Shown: piece after piece, positions 9,332-18,252 of the stretch
Position numbering within the stretch: position 1 is the stretch's first letter
How the letters are laid out: every line of letters begins with the position of its first letter
Assembly: GCF_002022275.1 (NCBI RefSeq)
Contig: NZ_MSDF01000016.1
Location: 188,301 to 252,300, forward strand
Length of the DNA: 64,000 nucleotides
From: Pseudomonas fluorescens
GTDB lineage: Bacteria > Pseudomonadota > Gammaproteobacteria > Pseudomonadales > Pseudomonadaceae
Direction: 5' to 3'
Translations under genes and position numbers: made by a program
The notes under the pieces: model-generated
Told to the model about the DNA's origin: nothing
The model's input: only the letters and a program-made list of their open reading frames with translations
The model's database searches: none

Positions 9332-12235
9332 ATGTTGCTCGCCACGTTGATCCACCGTGCCAGTCTGCCCTGCCCGCAAGTGGGCCCCGATCAGGCCGCC
9401 CAGTTGCTGGCGCAACATTACGGCCTCACGGGCACCTTGCAGTCGTTGGGCAGCCAGCAAGACCTCAACTACAAGGTGGACAGCGACCGTGGCCGCTTTG
9501 TGTTGAAAATCTGTCGGGGCGACTATGCGGCCGTCGAACTGCAGGCCCAGCACGCCGCGCTGCATGAACTGCGCGACAAGGTGCGCGTGCCTGAGGTTGT
9601 CCGCGCCCTTACGGGGGAAGAGCTGCTGACCGTGACGGTCGACGGGCAAACGCTGCACCTGCGCCTGCTGGACTATATCGACGGCCAGCCCCTGACCCAT
9701 CTGCCGCACCTGGGCCGCGAGGTAATCGCGGGTTTTGGCCAACTGTGCGGGCAGATGAGCCTTGCGCTGGCTGACTTCCAGCACCCGGGCCTGGACCGTA
9801 CCCTGCAATGGGACCCACGCCACGCTCAAGAACTGATCAAGCACCTGCTGACGACCCTGAAAGACCTGCCCCATCACGCCGCGCTGGAACAGGTGGCCGA
9901 GCAGGTCGAGATGCGCCTGCAGCCTCTGGCGCCGCATTTGCCCTGGCAGGCGGTGCACATGGACATCACCGACGACAACGTGGTCTGGCAGCGTGATGCC
10001 AGGCGCCACTGGCAATTGCAGGGCGTGATTGATTTTGGCGACCTGGTGCACACCTGGCGTATTGCCGACCTGTCGGTGACCTGTGCGGCGCTGCTGCACC
10101 ATGCCGACGGCGACCCGTTTGCCATCCTGCCGGCGATCCAGGCATGCCATGCGGTCACCCCGTTACAGCGCGAGGAGTTGCAGGCGCTGTGGCCGCTGAT
10201 CGTCGCCCGCGCGGCGGTGTTGGTGTTGAGCAGCGAACAACAGCAACGGCTGGACCCGGATAACACTTACTTGTTGAAAAACGCCGAGCACGAGTGGGAA
10301 ATCTTCCACGTGGCGACGTCGGTGCCCTTTGAGCTGATGGATGCGGCGATTCTGCGCTGCGTCGGTGAAACGCTGGCGCCGCTGGTCAGCCAGGATTTCG
10401 CGCCCTTGCTGCCGGGCCTGGTGGGGCGTGAGTTCGCGCTGATCGACTTGGGCGTACTCAGCCCGCATTTTGAAGCGGGTAATTGGGAACAACTCGGCAT
10501 AGACCGGCGGCTTCTGGACGAAGCGGCGGCCGTGCATGGGTTGGCAGCCAGTCGTTACGGGCAATATCGGTTGTCGCGAACCCAGGTGGACAGTGCCGTC
10601 GAGCCCGAGACACTGCCTCTGCACGTGGAGCTGCATCTGCCCCATGGCACCGTGCTGGAGGCGCCGTTTGCCGGGACGCTGCACCACGGCGCCGACGGCC
10701 TGCTGCGCTTGCAGGCTGCTGATTTGAGCGTGCGGTTATGGGGCGTAAAAACCGCCTTGAAACCTGACGCGGCGCTGGTGAAAGGCCAAGTCCTCGGCGA
10801 AGTCCATGCACCGTTGACCGTGCAGCTATGCCGCGCTGACCTTGAGCCGCCGCTGTTCTGCACGCCCTCCAGGGCACACGCCTGGCAGGCGCTGTGCCCG
10901 TCGCCTGCGCAACTGCTGGGTCTGGCCTGCGATGCCGAGCCCGAGTTGGACCCCGAGGCCCTGCTGGCGCGACGTGATGCCAGTTACGCGCGCTCGCAGA
11001 AACACTATTACGTCGACCCGCCACGCATCGAGCGCGGCTGGCGCAACCACCTGATCGATATGCAGGGCCGCTCCTACCTCGACATGCTCAACAACGTGGC
11101 GGTGCTGGGCCACGGCCACCCGCGCATGGCGGCGGTGGCGGCGCGGCAGTGGTCGTTGCTCAATACCAACTCGCGTTTTCATTACGCGGCCATCGCAGAG
11201 TTTTCCGAGCGCTTGCTGGCGCTGGCCCCAGAGGGCATGGACCGGGTGTTTCTGGTCAACAGCGGCACCGAGGCCAATGACCTGGCGATTCGCCTGGCGT
11301 GGGCCTACAGCGGCGGGCGCGACATGCTTAGCGTACTTGAGGCCTACCACGGCTGGTCGGTGGCGGCGGATGCGGTGTCCACCTCGATTGCCGACAACCC
11401 GCAAGCGTTGAGCAGTCGCCCGGATTGGGTACACCCGGTGACGGCACCGAATACCTATCGTGGCGAATTTCGCGGGCAGGACAGTGCACCGGACTATGTG
11501 CGAAGCGTGGAACACAACCTGGCGAAAATCGCCGCCAGCGGGCGCCAATTGGCCGGTTTCATTTGTGAGCCGGTGTATGGCAATGCGGGCGGTATTTCCC
11601 TGCCACCGGGCTATTTGCAACAGGTGTACGGGTTAGTGCGCGCTCAGGGCGGCGTGTGCATCGCCGATGAAGTGCAGGTGGGTTATGGCCGCATGGGCCA
11701 CTTCTTCTGGGGCTTTGAAGAGCAGGGCGTGGTGCCGGACATCATCACCATGGCCAAGGGCATGGGCAACGGCCAGCCGTTGGGCGCGGTGATCACCCGC
11801 CGCGACATCGCCGAAGCGCTGGAGGCCGAGGGGTATTTCTTCTCGTCGTCCGGGGGCAGCCCGGTCAGTTGCCGCATCGGTATGGCGGTGCTGGACGTGA
11901 TGGAGGAAGAAAAGCTGTGGGAAAACGCCCAGGTCGTCGGCGGGCATTTCAAGGCGCGACTGGAACAACTGATCGAGCGCCACCCGTTGGTCGGCGCTGT
12001 TCACGGGTCCGGCTTCTATCTGGGCCTGGAGCTGGTTCGCGATCGCCACACACTGGAGCCGGCCACGGAAGAGACCACGTTGTTATGTGACCGCCTGCGT
12101 GAGTTGGGGATCTTTATGCAACCGACCGGGGATTATCTCAACATCCTCAAGATCAAGCCGCCAATGGTGACCTCTAAACGCAGTGTGGATTTCTTTGTCG
12201 ACATGCTGTCGAAGGTGCTGGATGAGCAATTGTAG
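9332..12235 (+). CDS. Fusion: APH-type kinase + lipoyl-like domain + class III aminotransferase/phospho-lyase
   Basis: A 967-residue multidomain protein. Residues about 30-290 form an aminoglycoside/choline-kinase-like fold (LKICRGDY; catalytic loop VHMDITDDNV; VIDFGDL). About 400-500 resembles a biotinyl/lipoyl or M23-like beta domain. About 545-967 is a class III PLP-dependent aminotransferase (NSGTEANDLAIRLAW, DEVQVGYGRMG) with PLP lysine K809 in TMAKGMGNG. The C-terminal part resembles ethanolamine-phosphate or phosphohydroxylysine phospho-lyases, and the N-terminal part resembles hydroxylysine kinase, so a kinase-then-lyase reaction on an amino alcohol is a reasonable inference. It precedes agmatine deiminase. 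Confidence 0.85.
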   Translation: MLLATLIHRASLPCPQVGPDQAAQLLAQHYGLTGTLQSLGSQQDLNYKVDSDRGRFVLKICRGDYAAVELQAQHAALHELRDKVRVPEVVRALTGEELLTVTVDGQTLHLRLLDYIDGQPLTHLPHLGREVIAGFGQLCGQMSLALADFQHPGLDRTLQWDPRHAQELIKHLLTTLKDLPHHAALEQVAEQVEMRLQPLAPHLPWQAVHMDITDDNVVWQRDARRHWQLQGVIDFGDLVHTWRIADLSVTCAALLHHADGDPFAILPAIQACHAVTPLQREELQALWPLIVARAAVLVLSSEQQQRLDPDNTYLLKNAEHEWEIFHVATSVPFELMDAAILRCVGETLAPLVSQDFAPLLPGLVGREFALIDLGVLSPHFEAGNWEQLGIDRRLLDEAAAVHGLAASRYGQYRLSRTQVDSAVEPETLPLHVELHLPHGTVLEAPFAGTLHHGADGLLRLQAADLSVRLWGVKTALKPDAALVKGQVLGEVHAPLTVQLCRADLEPPLFCTPSRAHAWQALCPSPAQLLGLACDAEPELDPEALLARRDASYARSQKHYYVDPPRIERGWRNHLIDMQGRSYLDMLNNVAVLGHGHPRMAAVAARQWSLLNTNSRFHYAAIAEFSERLLALAPEGMDRVFLVNSGTEANDLAIRLAWAYSGGRDMLSVLEAYHGWSVAADAVSTSIADNPQALSSRPDWVHPVTAPNTYRGEFRGQDSAPDYVRSVEHNLAKIAASGRQLAGFICEPVYGNAGGISLPPGYLQQVYGLVRAQGGVCIADEVQVGYGRMGHFFWGFEEQGVVPDIITMAKGMGNGQPLGAVITRRDIAEALEAEGYFFSSSGGSPVSCRIGMAVLDVMEEEKLWENAQVVGGHFKARLEQLIERHPLVGAVHGSGFYLGLELVRDRHTLEPATEETTLLCDRLRELGIFMQPTGDYLNILKIKPPMVTSKRSVDFFVDMLSKVLDEQL

Positions 12236-12260
12236 TTAGTCGATTGTTATCGACTAACTA
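12233..12260. promoter_or_regulatory. Perfect 12-bp inverted repeat, candidate operator
   Basis: TAGTTAGTCGAT, spacer TGTT, ATCGACTAACTA. The left arm contains the TAG stop of the fusion gene and the element lies about 100 bp before the aguA start. No T-run follows, so it looks more like an operator for a dimeric repressor than a terminator. Confidence 0.5.
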
Positions 12261-12358
12261 TTGTCACATTCTTTGTTTATGATGTTTTATCGCTTTTAAA
12301 GCCGATTTTTATCCGCTATAAAGTCGGCCTTCACCCCCCATTCGGAGCCCCGATCGCC

Positions 12359-13465
12359 ATGACCACTTTGCACAGCACACCTCGCGCCGATGGCTTTTAC
12401 ATGCCCGCCGAATGGGCGCCACAGACTCAAACCTGGATGATCTGGCCAGAGCGCCCGGACAACTGGCGCCTGGGTGGCAAACCGGCGCAGGCCGCGCATG
12501 TGGCGGTTGCCAAGGCCATTGCGCGTTTTGAGCCGGTGACGGTCGCGGTTTCCGCTGGCCAGTACGAAAACGCTCGTGCGCGTTTGGACGTGCCCAATAT
12601 CCGCGTGGTGGAAATGTCCAACGACGATGCCTGGGTGCGCGACACCGGCCCGACATTCGTGATCAACAACAGTGGCGAAGTGCGCGGCGTGAACTGGGAT
12701 TTCAACGCCTGGGGCGGTTTTGACGGCGGCCTGTACGCGCCGTGGAACCGCGACTCGCAGGTGGGTGGCAAGGTCCTTGAGATCGAGCGAGCGCCGCGTT
12801 ACCGCACCGAAGGCTTTGTGCTGGAAGGCGGTTCAATTCACGTCGACGGTGAAGGCACGGTGATCACCACCGAAGAATGCCTGCTCAACCGTAATCGCAA
12901 CCCGCACCTCGATCGCGCGGCCATCGAAGCCATTCTGGGCGACAACCTGGCGGTGGATAAGGTTATCTGGCTGCCGGACGGCCTGTTCAACGACGAAACC
13001 GACGGCCATGTGGATAACTTCTGCTGCTACGTGCGCCCGGGCGAAGTGCTGCTGGCCTGGACCGATGACCCGCAAGACCCGAACTACGCGCGCTGCCACG
13101 CTGCCATGGACGTGCTGCAAAGCAGCACTGACGCCAAAGGCCGCCCGTTCACAGTGCACAAAATGCCGATTCCGGGCCCGTTGTATGCCACTGAAGAGGA
13201 ATGCGCCGGGGTCGACCCTGTGGACGGTTCGCAAGAGCGTAATCCGACCGTGCGGTTGGCCGGTTCCTACGTCAACTTCCTCATCGTCAACGGCGGCATC
13301 ATCGCGCCGAGCTTCGACGACCCGCTGGACAGCCAGGCCAAGGAAATCCTGCAGAACCTGTTCCCGCAGCACGAAGTGGTAATGGTGCCGGGCCGCGAAC
13401 TGTTACTGGGTGGCGGCAATATCCATTGCCTGACCCAACAACAGCCAGCCCCGCACAAAAACTGA
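12359..13465 (+). CDS. aguA: Agmatine deiminase
   Basis: A 368-residue guanidino-modifying enzyme that converts agmatine to N-carbamoylputrescine and ammonia in polyamine catabolism. Typical motifs: [17 protein letters not shown] near the N-terminus, [13 protein letters not shown], and the C-terminal GGGNIHC with nucleophile C357. The usual partner aguB is not adjacent; the gene instead follows the kinase/aminotransferase fusion. Confidence 0.96.
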   Translation: MTTLHSTPRADGFYMPAEWAPQTQTWMIWPERPDNWRLGGKPAQAAHVAVAKAIARFEPVTVAVSAGQYENARARLDVPNIRVVEMSNDDAWVRDTGPTFVINNSGEVRGVNWDFNAWGGFDGGLYAPWNRDSQVGGKVLEIERAPRYRTEGFVLEGGSIHVDGEGTVITTEECLLNRNRNPHLDRAAIEAILGDNLAVDKVIWLPDGLFNDETDGHVDNFCCYVRPGEVLLAWTDDPQDPNYARCHAAMDVLQSSTDAKGRPFTVHKMPIPGPLYATEEECAGVDPVDGSQERNPTVRLAGSYVNFLIVNGGIIAPSFDDPLDSQAKEILQNLFPQHEVVMVPGRELLLGGGNIHCLTQQQPAPHKN

Positions 13466-13527
13466 GTGCAGTTGTAACAGCGCTCGCAATAGTGGCTTAA
13501 AGCCACTCGTTTATGGCGCTCACAGCA

Positions 13528-13562
13528 AGCCCGCGGCCCAGCAAGGTCGTGGGCTTTTTTGT
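13528..13562 (+). terminator. Rho-independent terminator of aguA
   Basis: Stem AGCCCGCGGCC / GGTCGTGGGCT (two G-U pairs), loop CAGCAA, followed by a T-run. It stands 63 bp after the aguA stop. Confidence 0.85.
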
Positions 13563-13700
13563 GTCCGAATGCCTATAAACACGGGACATTGGCATAGCTC
13601 TTGTATCGTTGTTGCCACAGTGACCCAAGGTGATGACTGCGCAGTTCTGTCACAAACCTTGAGTAAGTTAGCCGCTCACGCAGTAGGAGAGAGCGCTGAA

Positions 13701-13916
13701 ATGAATGCCGATATCAACCTGATCTACACGCGCCCGTTCCACCCGATGCGGGTCAACGGTGACGCGATCCATGCGCTGGCGCTCTGGTTGAAGGCAAACG
13801 GCTCACGACAGGTGAGGCAACAGCCTGACTTGCGCGGTGTGATGAGTGAGCGCTACCCGGCGGGGTTGTTCACTGAGGATGAAGTGTTGGCGTTGTGTGA
13901 GTTGATGAAAGACTGA
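13701..13916 (+). CDS. Small hypothetical protein (71 aa)
   Basis: MNADINLIYTRPFHPMRVNG... is preceded by an AGGAGAG ribosome site, which favours ATG 13701 over the upstream in-frame ATG at 13569 that has no site and sits at the aguA terminator. The product is soluble, with no signal peptide or membrane segment and no family I recognise. It is flanked by the aguA terminator and a REPIN, so it is a single-gene unit. Confidence 0.65.
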   Translation: MNADINLIYTRPFHPMRVNGDAIHALALWLKANGSRQVRQQPDLRGVMSERYPAGLFTEDEVLALCELMKD

Positions 13917-13936
13917 AGAACACTGGGATCTAAAAA

Positions 13937-14024
13937 TGTGGGAGCTGGCTTGCCTGCGATAGCGGTGTGTCAGCTGGAAATATTTAGCTGACACACCGCT
14001 ATCGCAGGCAAGCCAGCTCCCACA
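13937..14024. repeat. REPIN
   Basis: Near-perfect inverted pair TGTGGGAGCTGGCTTGCC / GGCAAGCCAGCTCCCACA with an inner GCGGTGTGTCAGCT / AGCTGACACACCGC stem. It lies between two convergent genes. Confidence 0.93.
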
Positions 14025-14043
14025 TGTTGATTGAGGCTAGGCT

Positions 14044-16131
14044 TTAGAAACTGTAGGTGCCTGTAACGACGAGGCTACGCGGCTCGCCCGGCTGAATCTG
14101 CGCCACGCTGGTCGCTGATTCGTAGTAGTGCTTATCGGCGATATTGTTCAGCGCCGCACGCACATCCCACGCCTTTTGACGGAACCCGGCCAACGCATCC
14201 CAGCGGCCATAACCTGGCAGCACTACAGTGTTGAGGCTGTCGGCATAACGGTCGCCCACCAGCGTCAAACCGGTTTCCGCGTACCAGCCCATCTCGGGTT
14301 TCCAGGTGATGAACAGGCTGCCATTGCGCTTGGCCACGTCACTGACGCGTTTGCCTTCAAAGCCATTGTTGTCTTTCTCCACCTTGGCGTCCTGCAAGCC
14401 AATGCCCCCACGCACGTACCAGTTGCCGACGATCTTGCCGGTGGCCGTCAGCTCGACGCCGCGTGAGCGTTGCAGGCCTGTGAGCAGGGTGATGGTGCGG
14501 TCCAGCGGGTCGCTGGTGCGGCGGTTATACAACTCAAGCTCGTACACGGCGAGGGTGGTGCTGAGGCGGTCATCGAGCCAGTCGCTTTTCACGCCGATTT
14601 CCTTTTGCTTGGTCAGTTCGGGGCTCAAGTCGTTGACGCTGCCGGCGGCGTTCGGGGTGATGCCGATCAAACCGCCCCCCGCCGGGGAAAAGGTTTTGCT
14701 CCATGAGGCGTAGAACGAATGGTGCTCCAGCGGCGTCCACACCAGGCCCACGCGCGGGCTGGTACTGTGGCTTTCGACGGCCTGTCGGGTGTTGAGCACG
14801 TTGCTGGTGGTGTCCACTTCGAAGTGGTCGTAACGCAGACCGGCCAGCACTTGCCATTGATCGTTGAGGCGCAGTTGATCCTGCACGTACACCGCACGGC
14901 TTTCGACTTCGGTGTGGTTATAGCTTGAAAGGCTCATCCGCCCGGTGTGGCTCAGGTGGCGATCAGGCCTGTTGAGGTCCAGGCTCCGCACCGCCTGGCC
15001 GCCCCGGTTCACGGCGGTGGCGGTGTAGAGCTTTGGATCGCGACGCTGGCTGCCCAGCTCGAGGCCGGTGAGCAGGCGGTGTTCCAGACCGAAGGTGTCG
15101 AAACCGCCTTCCAGTTCAAGGTTGTTGAACACGTTGCGGGTGGTCAGGTCCTGTTGCCAGCGCTGGCGCGTGACCTTGTTTGTTTTCGGGTCATAGCCGG
15201 TCTGGTAGGTGTTGTCGAAATCGCTGTCGAGCTTGAACACGCCCAGGGTGTGGCGCAGTTGCCAGTTGGCGTTGAGTTCGTAGGCCAGTCTGGAGCGCAA
15301 GGACTGGGATTTGTCGTCGATGTAGTCGCGGTTATCAAAGTAGGTGGTGCTGCGGCTCACGTCCGCCGGGCGCCCGTTGACACCGGGAATGCCGCGATCC
15401 GGCGTGCGGTTGTAGCGGCTGTATTCGTATTGCACCAGCCAGTTCAGCTCGGGGCTGAGTTGCCAGCTCATGGATGGCGCGAACAGCTTGCGGTTGCCAC
15501 TCACGCCATCGCGAAAGCTGTTGTTGTCCTGGTTGCCCATGTTCAGGCGCAGGCTGATGGTGTCGGTCGGGTCGGTGCTGAGGTCGGCGTACAGGCTGCG
15601 CAAATCTTCGCTGCCGCCTTGGGCTTCGAGGCTGGATTTATGACCGGCTTGAGGCAGCTTGCTCACGCGGTTGACGATGCCACCCTGGCCACCTCGCCCG
15701 TACAGCACGGCAGCCGGGCCTTTGAGTACTTCGATGCGCTCGATGTTATGCAGGTCGCGCACGTATTGGCTGTCGTCGCGGATGCCGTCCAGGTAGAAGT
15801 CGTTGCTCGCGTCGAAGCCACGGATGCGCAAGCTGTCGAACCGCGTGTCGGCACCGCTGCTGACGTTGGGGATGCCGCTCAACGCTTTGCCCAGGTCGTT
15901 GGTGCCGTAAGCGCGCAGGCTTTCGGTTTTCACCGAGTCGATGGCCTGGGGCACATAACGCACCGACGTCGCGGTGCGTGTGGCAGTGCTAGTTTCCTTG
16001 ACGCGTGGGTCATCTTCATCTGCTTCGGCGCTCACCGAGGTTTCCGGCAGCACCGTGGCGGCGCAGGCAAAACCGGCAGACAGCAGAACAGAGAGCCCAA
16101 GGGTGATGGGCGTCAGGCGAGAGGCAGGCAT
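14044..16131 (-). CDS. TonB-dependent siderophore receptor
   Basis: A 695-residue outer-membrane receptor. Signal peptide at residues 1-24 (cleavage after FACA); plug domain at about 45-160 with the LRIRGF and GPAAVLYGRGGQGGIVN motifs; the rest is the 22-strand barrel ending in the terminal phenylalanine typical of outer-membrane proteins. Similarity is to ferric-siderophore receptors of the FhuE/Fiu type; the ligand cannot be told from sequence. A Fur-box-like site lies just upstream (16175-16193), consistent with iron control. Confidence 0.9.
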   Translation of the reverse strand: MPASRLTPITLGLSVLLSAGFACAATVLPETSVSAEADEDDPRVKETSTATRTATSVRYVPQAIDSVKTESLRAYGTNDLGKALSGIPNVSSGADTRFDSLRIRGFDASNDFYLDGIRDDSQYVRDLHNIERIEVLKGPAAVLYGRGGQGGIVNRVSKLPQAGHKSSLEAQGGSEDLRSLYADLSTDPTDTISLRLNMGNQDNNSFRDGVSGNRKLFAPSMSWQLSPELNWLVQYEYSRYNRTPDRGIPGVNGRPADVSRSTTYFDNRDYIDDKSQSLRSRLAYELNANWQLRHTLGVFKLDSDFDNTYQTGYDPKTNKVTRQRWQQDLTTRNVFNNLELEGGFDTFGLEHRLLTGLELGSQRRDPKLYTATAVNRGGQAVRSLDLNRPDRHLSHTGRMSLSSYNHTEVESRAVYVQDQLRLNDQWQVLAGLRYDHFEVDTTSNVLNTRQAVESHSTSPRVGLVWTPLEHHSFYASWSKTFSPAGGGLIGITPNAAGSVNDLSPELTKQKEIGVKSDWLDDRLSTTLAVYELELYNRRTSDPLDRTITLLTGLQRSRGVELTATGKIVGNWYVRGGIGLQDAKVEKDNNGFEGKRVSDVAKRNGSLFITWKPEMGWYAETGLTLVGDRYADSLNTVVLPGYGRWDALAGFRQKAWDVRAALNNIADKHYYESATSVAQIQPGEPRSLVVTGTYSF

Positions 16132-16174
16132 GGGAATGTATCCGAAAAGAGTGGGAATAAATTTGCGCGCGAAT

Positions 16175-16193
16175 GGTAATGCTTTGCATTTGC
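16175..16193. promoter_or_regulatory. Fur-box-like site upstream of siderophore receptor
   Basis: GGTAATGCTTTGCATTTGC matches 12 of 19 positions of the Fur consensus (GATAATGATAATCATTATC) and lies 44 bp upstream of the receptor start. The match is moderate; the position before an iron-uptake gene raises its likelihood. Confidence 0.5.
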
Positions 16194-16340
16194 GCGCGTT
16201 ATCTATTCACAAACGTATGCCTGTCGAAAATGTTACTCGATGTGTTTTCGGGGTATGAAGAAAGGATTTTCAGGCTTTGGCGAGGGCTCTAAAGGGCGTG
16301 CCTTAGACTTTTTTCGCCTAAATACAGACGATTCACGAAA

Positions 16341-16370
16341 TTGACACATAGTTCAACCGGCGCATAGGAT
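16341..16370 (+). promoter_or_regulatory. Candidate sigma-70 promoter upstream of the porin
   Basis: TTGACA (16341-16346), 18-bp spacer, TAGGAT (16365-16370). Transcription from here would pass through the hairpin terminator at 16414-16457 before reaching the porin gene. Confidence 0.45.
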
Positions 16371-16413
16371 TGCGCCCAACGCCTGTGGCTAACCGCCATG
16401 ACTCATCCGATAA

Positions 16414-16457
16414 AAAAAGGCCTGCGGCGATTCAGTCGTCCGCGGGCCTTCTTTTTT
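16414..16457 (+). terminator. Terminator/attenuator-like hairpin in the porin leader
   Basis: AAGGCCTGCGGCGA, loop TTCAG, TCGTCCGCGGGCCTT, then CTTTTTT; an A-run on the other side makes it potentially bidirectional. It lies inside the divergent intergenic region, 83 bp before the porin ATG, where no upstream + strand gene needs ending. A second stem GACACCAA/TTGGTGTC follows at 16470-16501. Confidence 0.7.
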
Positions 16458-16539
16458 CTGGAAAAAGTCGACACCAAAAAAGCGACACGGAGCTTGGTGT
16501 CACAGCGCGTACTCAACCAGTAATAAGGAATATAAGAAC

Positions 16540-17826
16540 ATGTTGAAGCAACGGATGAGTCTGATCGCTCTGGGGATTTTGAGCGCATCGACAGTCATGG
16601 CCAACGACCAGGAGCAATCCAAGGGTTTCGTTGACGACAGCCACCTGAACATCGCAGCACGTAACGCCTACATCAGCCGTGACTACAAAAACGGCAAGCA
16701 AGACAAAGCCGAATGGGGCCAGGGCTTCATCGGCAAGTTCGAATCCGGCTTCACCCAAGGCACCGTCGGTGTGGGTGTGGACGTGATCGGCCAATACGCT
16801 ATCCGTTTGGACGGTGGTAAAGGCCGCAGCGGCGCGGGCGGTATCGACTTCTTCAAGCAAGGCGACAGCGGCGCAGCAGCCGATGACCTGTCCAAAGGCG
16901 GCGCAGCCGTCAAGGCGCGCATCTCCAACACCGTGATCAAATACGGTCAGCAGATGCCAGCCGTTCCGGTCCTGGAGTACGACAACTCCCGTCTGCTCTC
17001 GGAAACCTTCGAGGGTACTTCGATCGTTTCCAAAGAAATCGCCGGCCTGCAGCTGGACGCGGGTCACTTCACCAAGGAAGCTCGCAAGAGCGCCGAGGGC
17101 AGCGACAGCGGCCGTCTGAAAAGCATCGACTACATCGGTGGTAGCTACAAATTCACCGAAAGCCTGTCGGCGGCGCTGTATGCCTCCAACATGCAAGACG
17201 TGCTGAAGAAGCAATACGTCAACGTCAACTACGTGCTGGCCCTGCCAGAGAAACAGTCGCTGACCTTTGACTTCAACGGCTACAAGACCAAGCTGGACAA
17301 GAGCTTCGCCCTGGAAAACCAAGGTGACGCCGACGCCCGCGACAACAAAATCTGGAGCCTGGGCGCTACCTGGGCTGTTGGCCCGCACAGCTTCACCCTC
17401 GCTCACCAGCGCAGCACCGGCGACACCGGCTACCTGTACGGCGGCTACCGCAACGCTGGCGGTATCGGCGACGGCGGCAATACCATCTTGCTGGCCAACT
17501 CCTACTGGTCCGACTTCAACGGCAAGGACGAGCGCTCCTGGCAAGCAGGTTATGGCATCGACTTCGCCACCTTCGGCGTACCGGGCCTGACCTACAACAT
17601 TGCCTACGTGCGTGGTACCAACATCGACGACGGCAGCGGCCGTGGCGATGGCACCGAGCGTGAAATCTGGAACCAGTTCAAGTACGTGGTACAGAGCGGC
17701 CCGGCCAAAGACCTGAGCCTGCGTGCTCGTGCGTCCTGGTTGCGCGTTTCCAACAACGCCAGCAACTACAACGTAGGCGGTAACGAAATCCGTCTGTTCG
17801 CCGACTACCCGATCAACGTTTTCTAA
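16540..17826 (+). CDS. OprD-family outer-membrane porin (OprQ/OprE-like)
   Basis: 428 residues with a signal peptide (1-21, cleavage after TVMA) followed by FVDDSHLNIAARNAYISRDY, the typical start of mature OprD porins. It forms an 18-strand substrate-specific channel for small carboxylates or amino acids; the composition and length resemble OprQ/OprE. The gene has highly biased codons, as expected of an abundant porin. AAGGAA precedes the ATG. Its leader carries an unusual terminator-like hairpin, and a strong terminator follows. Confidence 0.9.
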   Translation: MLKQRMSLIALGILSASTVMANDQEQSKGFVDDSHLNIAARNAYISRDYKNGKQDKAEWGQGFIGKFESGFTQGTVGVGVDVIGQYAIRLDGGKGRSGAGGIDFFKQGDSGAAADDLSKGGAAVKARISNTVIKYGQQMPAVPVLEYDNSRLLSETFEGTSIVSKEIAGLQLDAGHFTKEARKSAEGSDSGRLKSIDYIGGSYKFTESLSAALYASNMQDVLKKQYVNVNYVLALPEKQSLTFDFNGYKTKLDKSFALENQGDADARDNKIWSLGATWAVGPHSFTLAHQRSTGDTGYLYGGYRNAGGIGDGGNTILLANSYWSDFNGKDERSWQAGYGIDFATFGVPGLTYNIAYVRGTNIDDGSGRGDGTEREIWNQFKYVVQSGPAKDLSLRARASWLRVSNNASNYNVGGNEIRLFADYPINVF

Positions 17827-17857
17827 TTGATCCGGCGTCGCGCCTGATTTCAGGCGA

Positions 17858-17888
17858 TAAAAAACCCCGACGTGTTCGGGGTTTTTTT
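17858..17888 (+). terminator. Rho-independent terminator of the porin gene
   Basis: AAAAACCCCGA, loop CGTG, TTCGGGGTTTTTTT, 32 bp after the stop. It has a strong GC stem and a long T-run. Confidence 0.93.
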
Positions 17889-18030
17889 ATGCCTGGCAAT
17901 CACGCACTGTCTTGTTACACCGCATCACTAATGAAGTACTCCAGCCCCTCTTTATCCCCTCCCGGCGCACGCCTAAATTGACCCCACTGCCGGCCCATCA
18001 CCCTGATGGCCGACCACTGGAGTCACCACC

Positions 18031-18252
18031 ATGCCCTTTGTCAGCCTGCGCATCACCCGTGATGGCGTGACCCCGGAACAGAAAGCCCAGGTCATCGCAG
18101 AGTTCACCGAAACCCTCGAACGCGTGCTCAACAAACGCCCTGACCTGACCCATATCGTCATCGAGGAAATCGACACCGATAACTGGGGTTACGCCGGCAT
18201 CACCACCACCCAATACCGCAAATCCCAAGCCCCTACCGGAGAAGCATCATGA
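18031..18252 (+). CDS. 4-oxalocrotonate tautomerase-family protein
   Basis: A 73-residue small tautomerase; Pro2, which becomes the N-terminal catalytic base after Met removal, is present (MPFVSLRITRDG). Members interconvert keto and enol forms of diverse acids and usually act as oligomers. Its stop overlaps the next gene's start by 4 bases (ATGA), so it is coupled to the SDR. Confidence 0.85.
   Translation: MPFVSLRITRDGVTPEQKAQVIAEFTETLERVLNKRPDLTHIVIEEIDTDNWGYAGITTTQYRKSQAPTGEAS

Noticed and set aside
13569..13700. Longer start for the 71-residue protein
   Set aside because: No ribosome site and the start lies at the aguA terminator; AGGAGAG supports ATG 13701.
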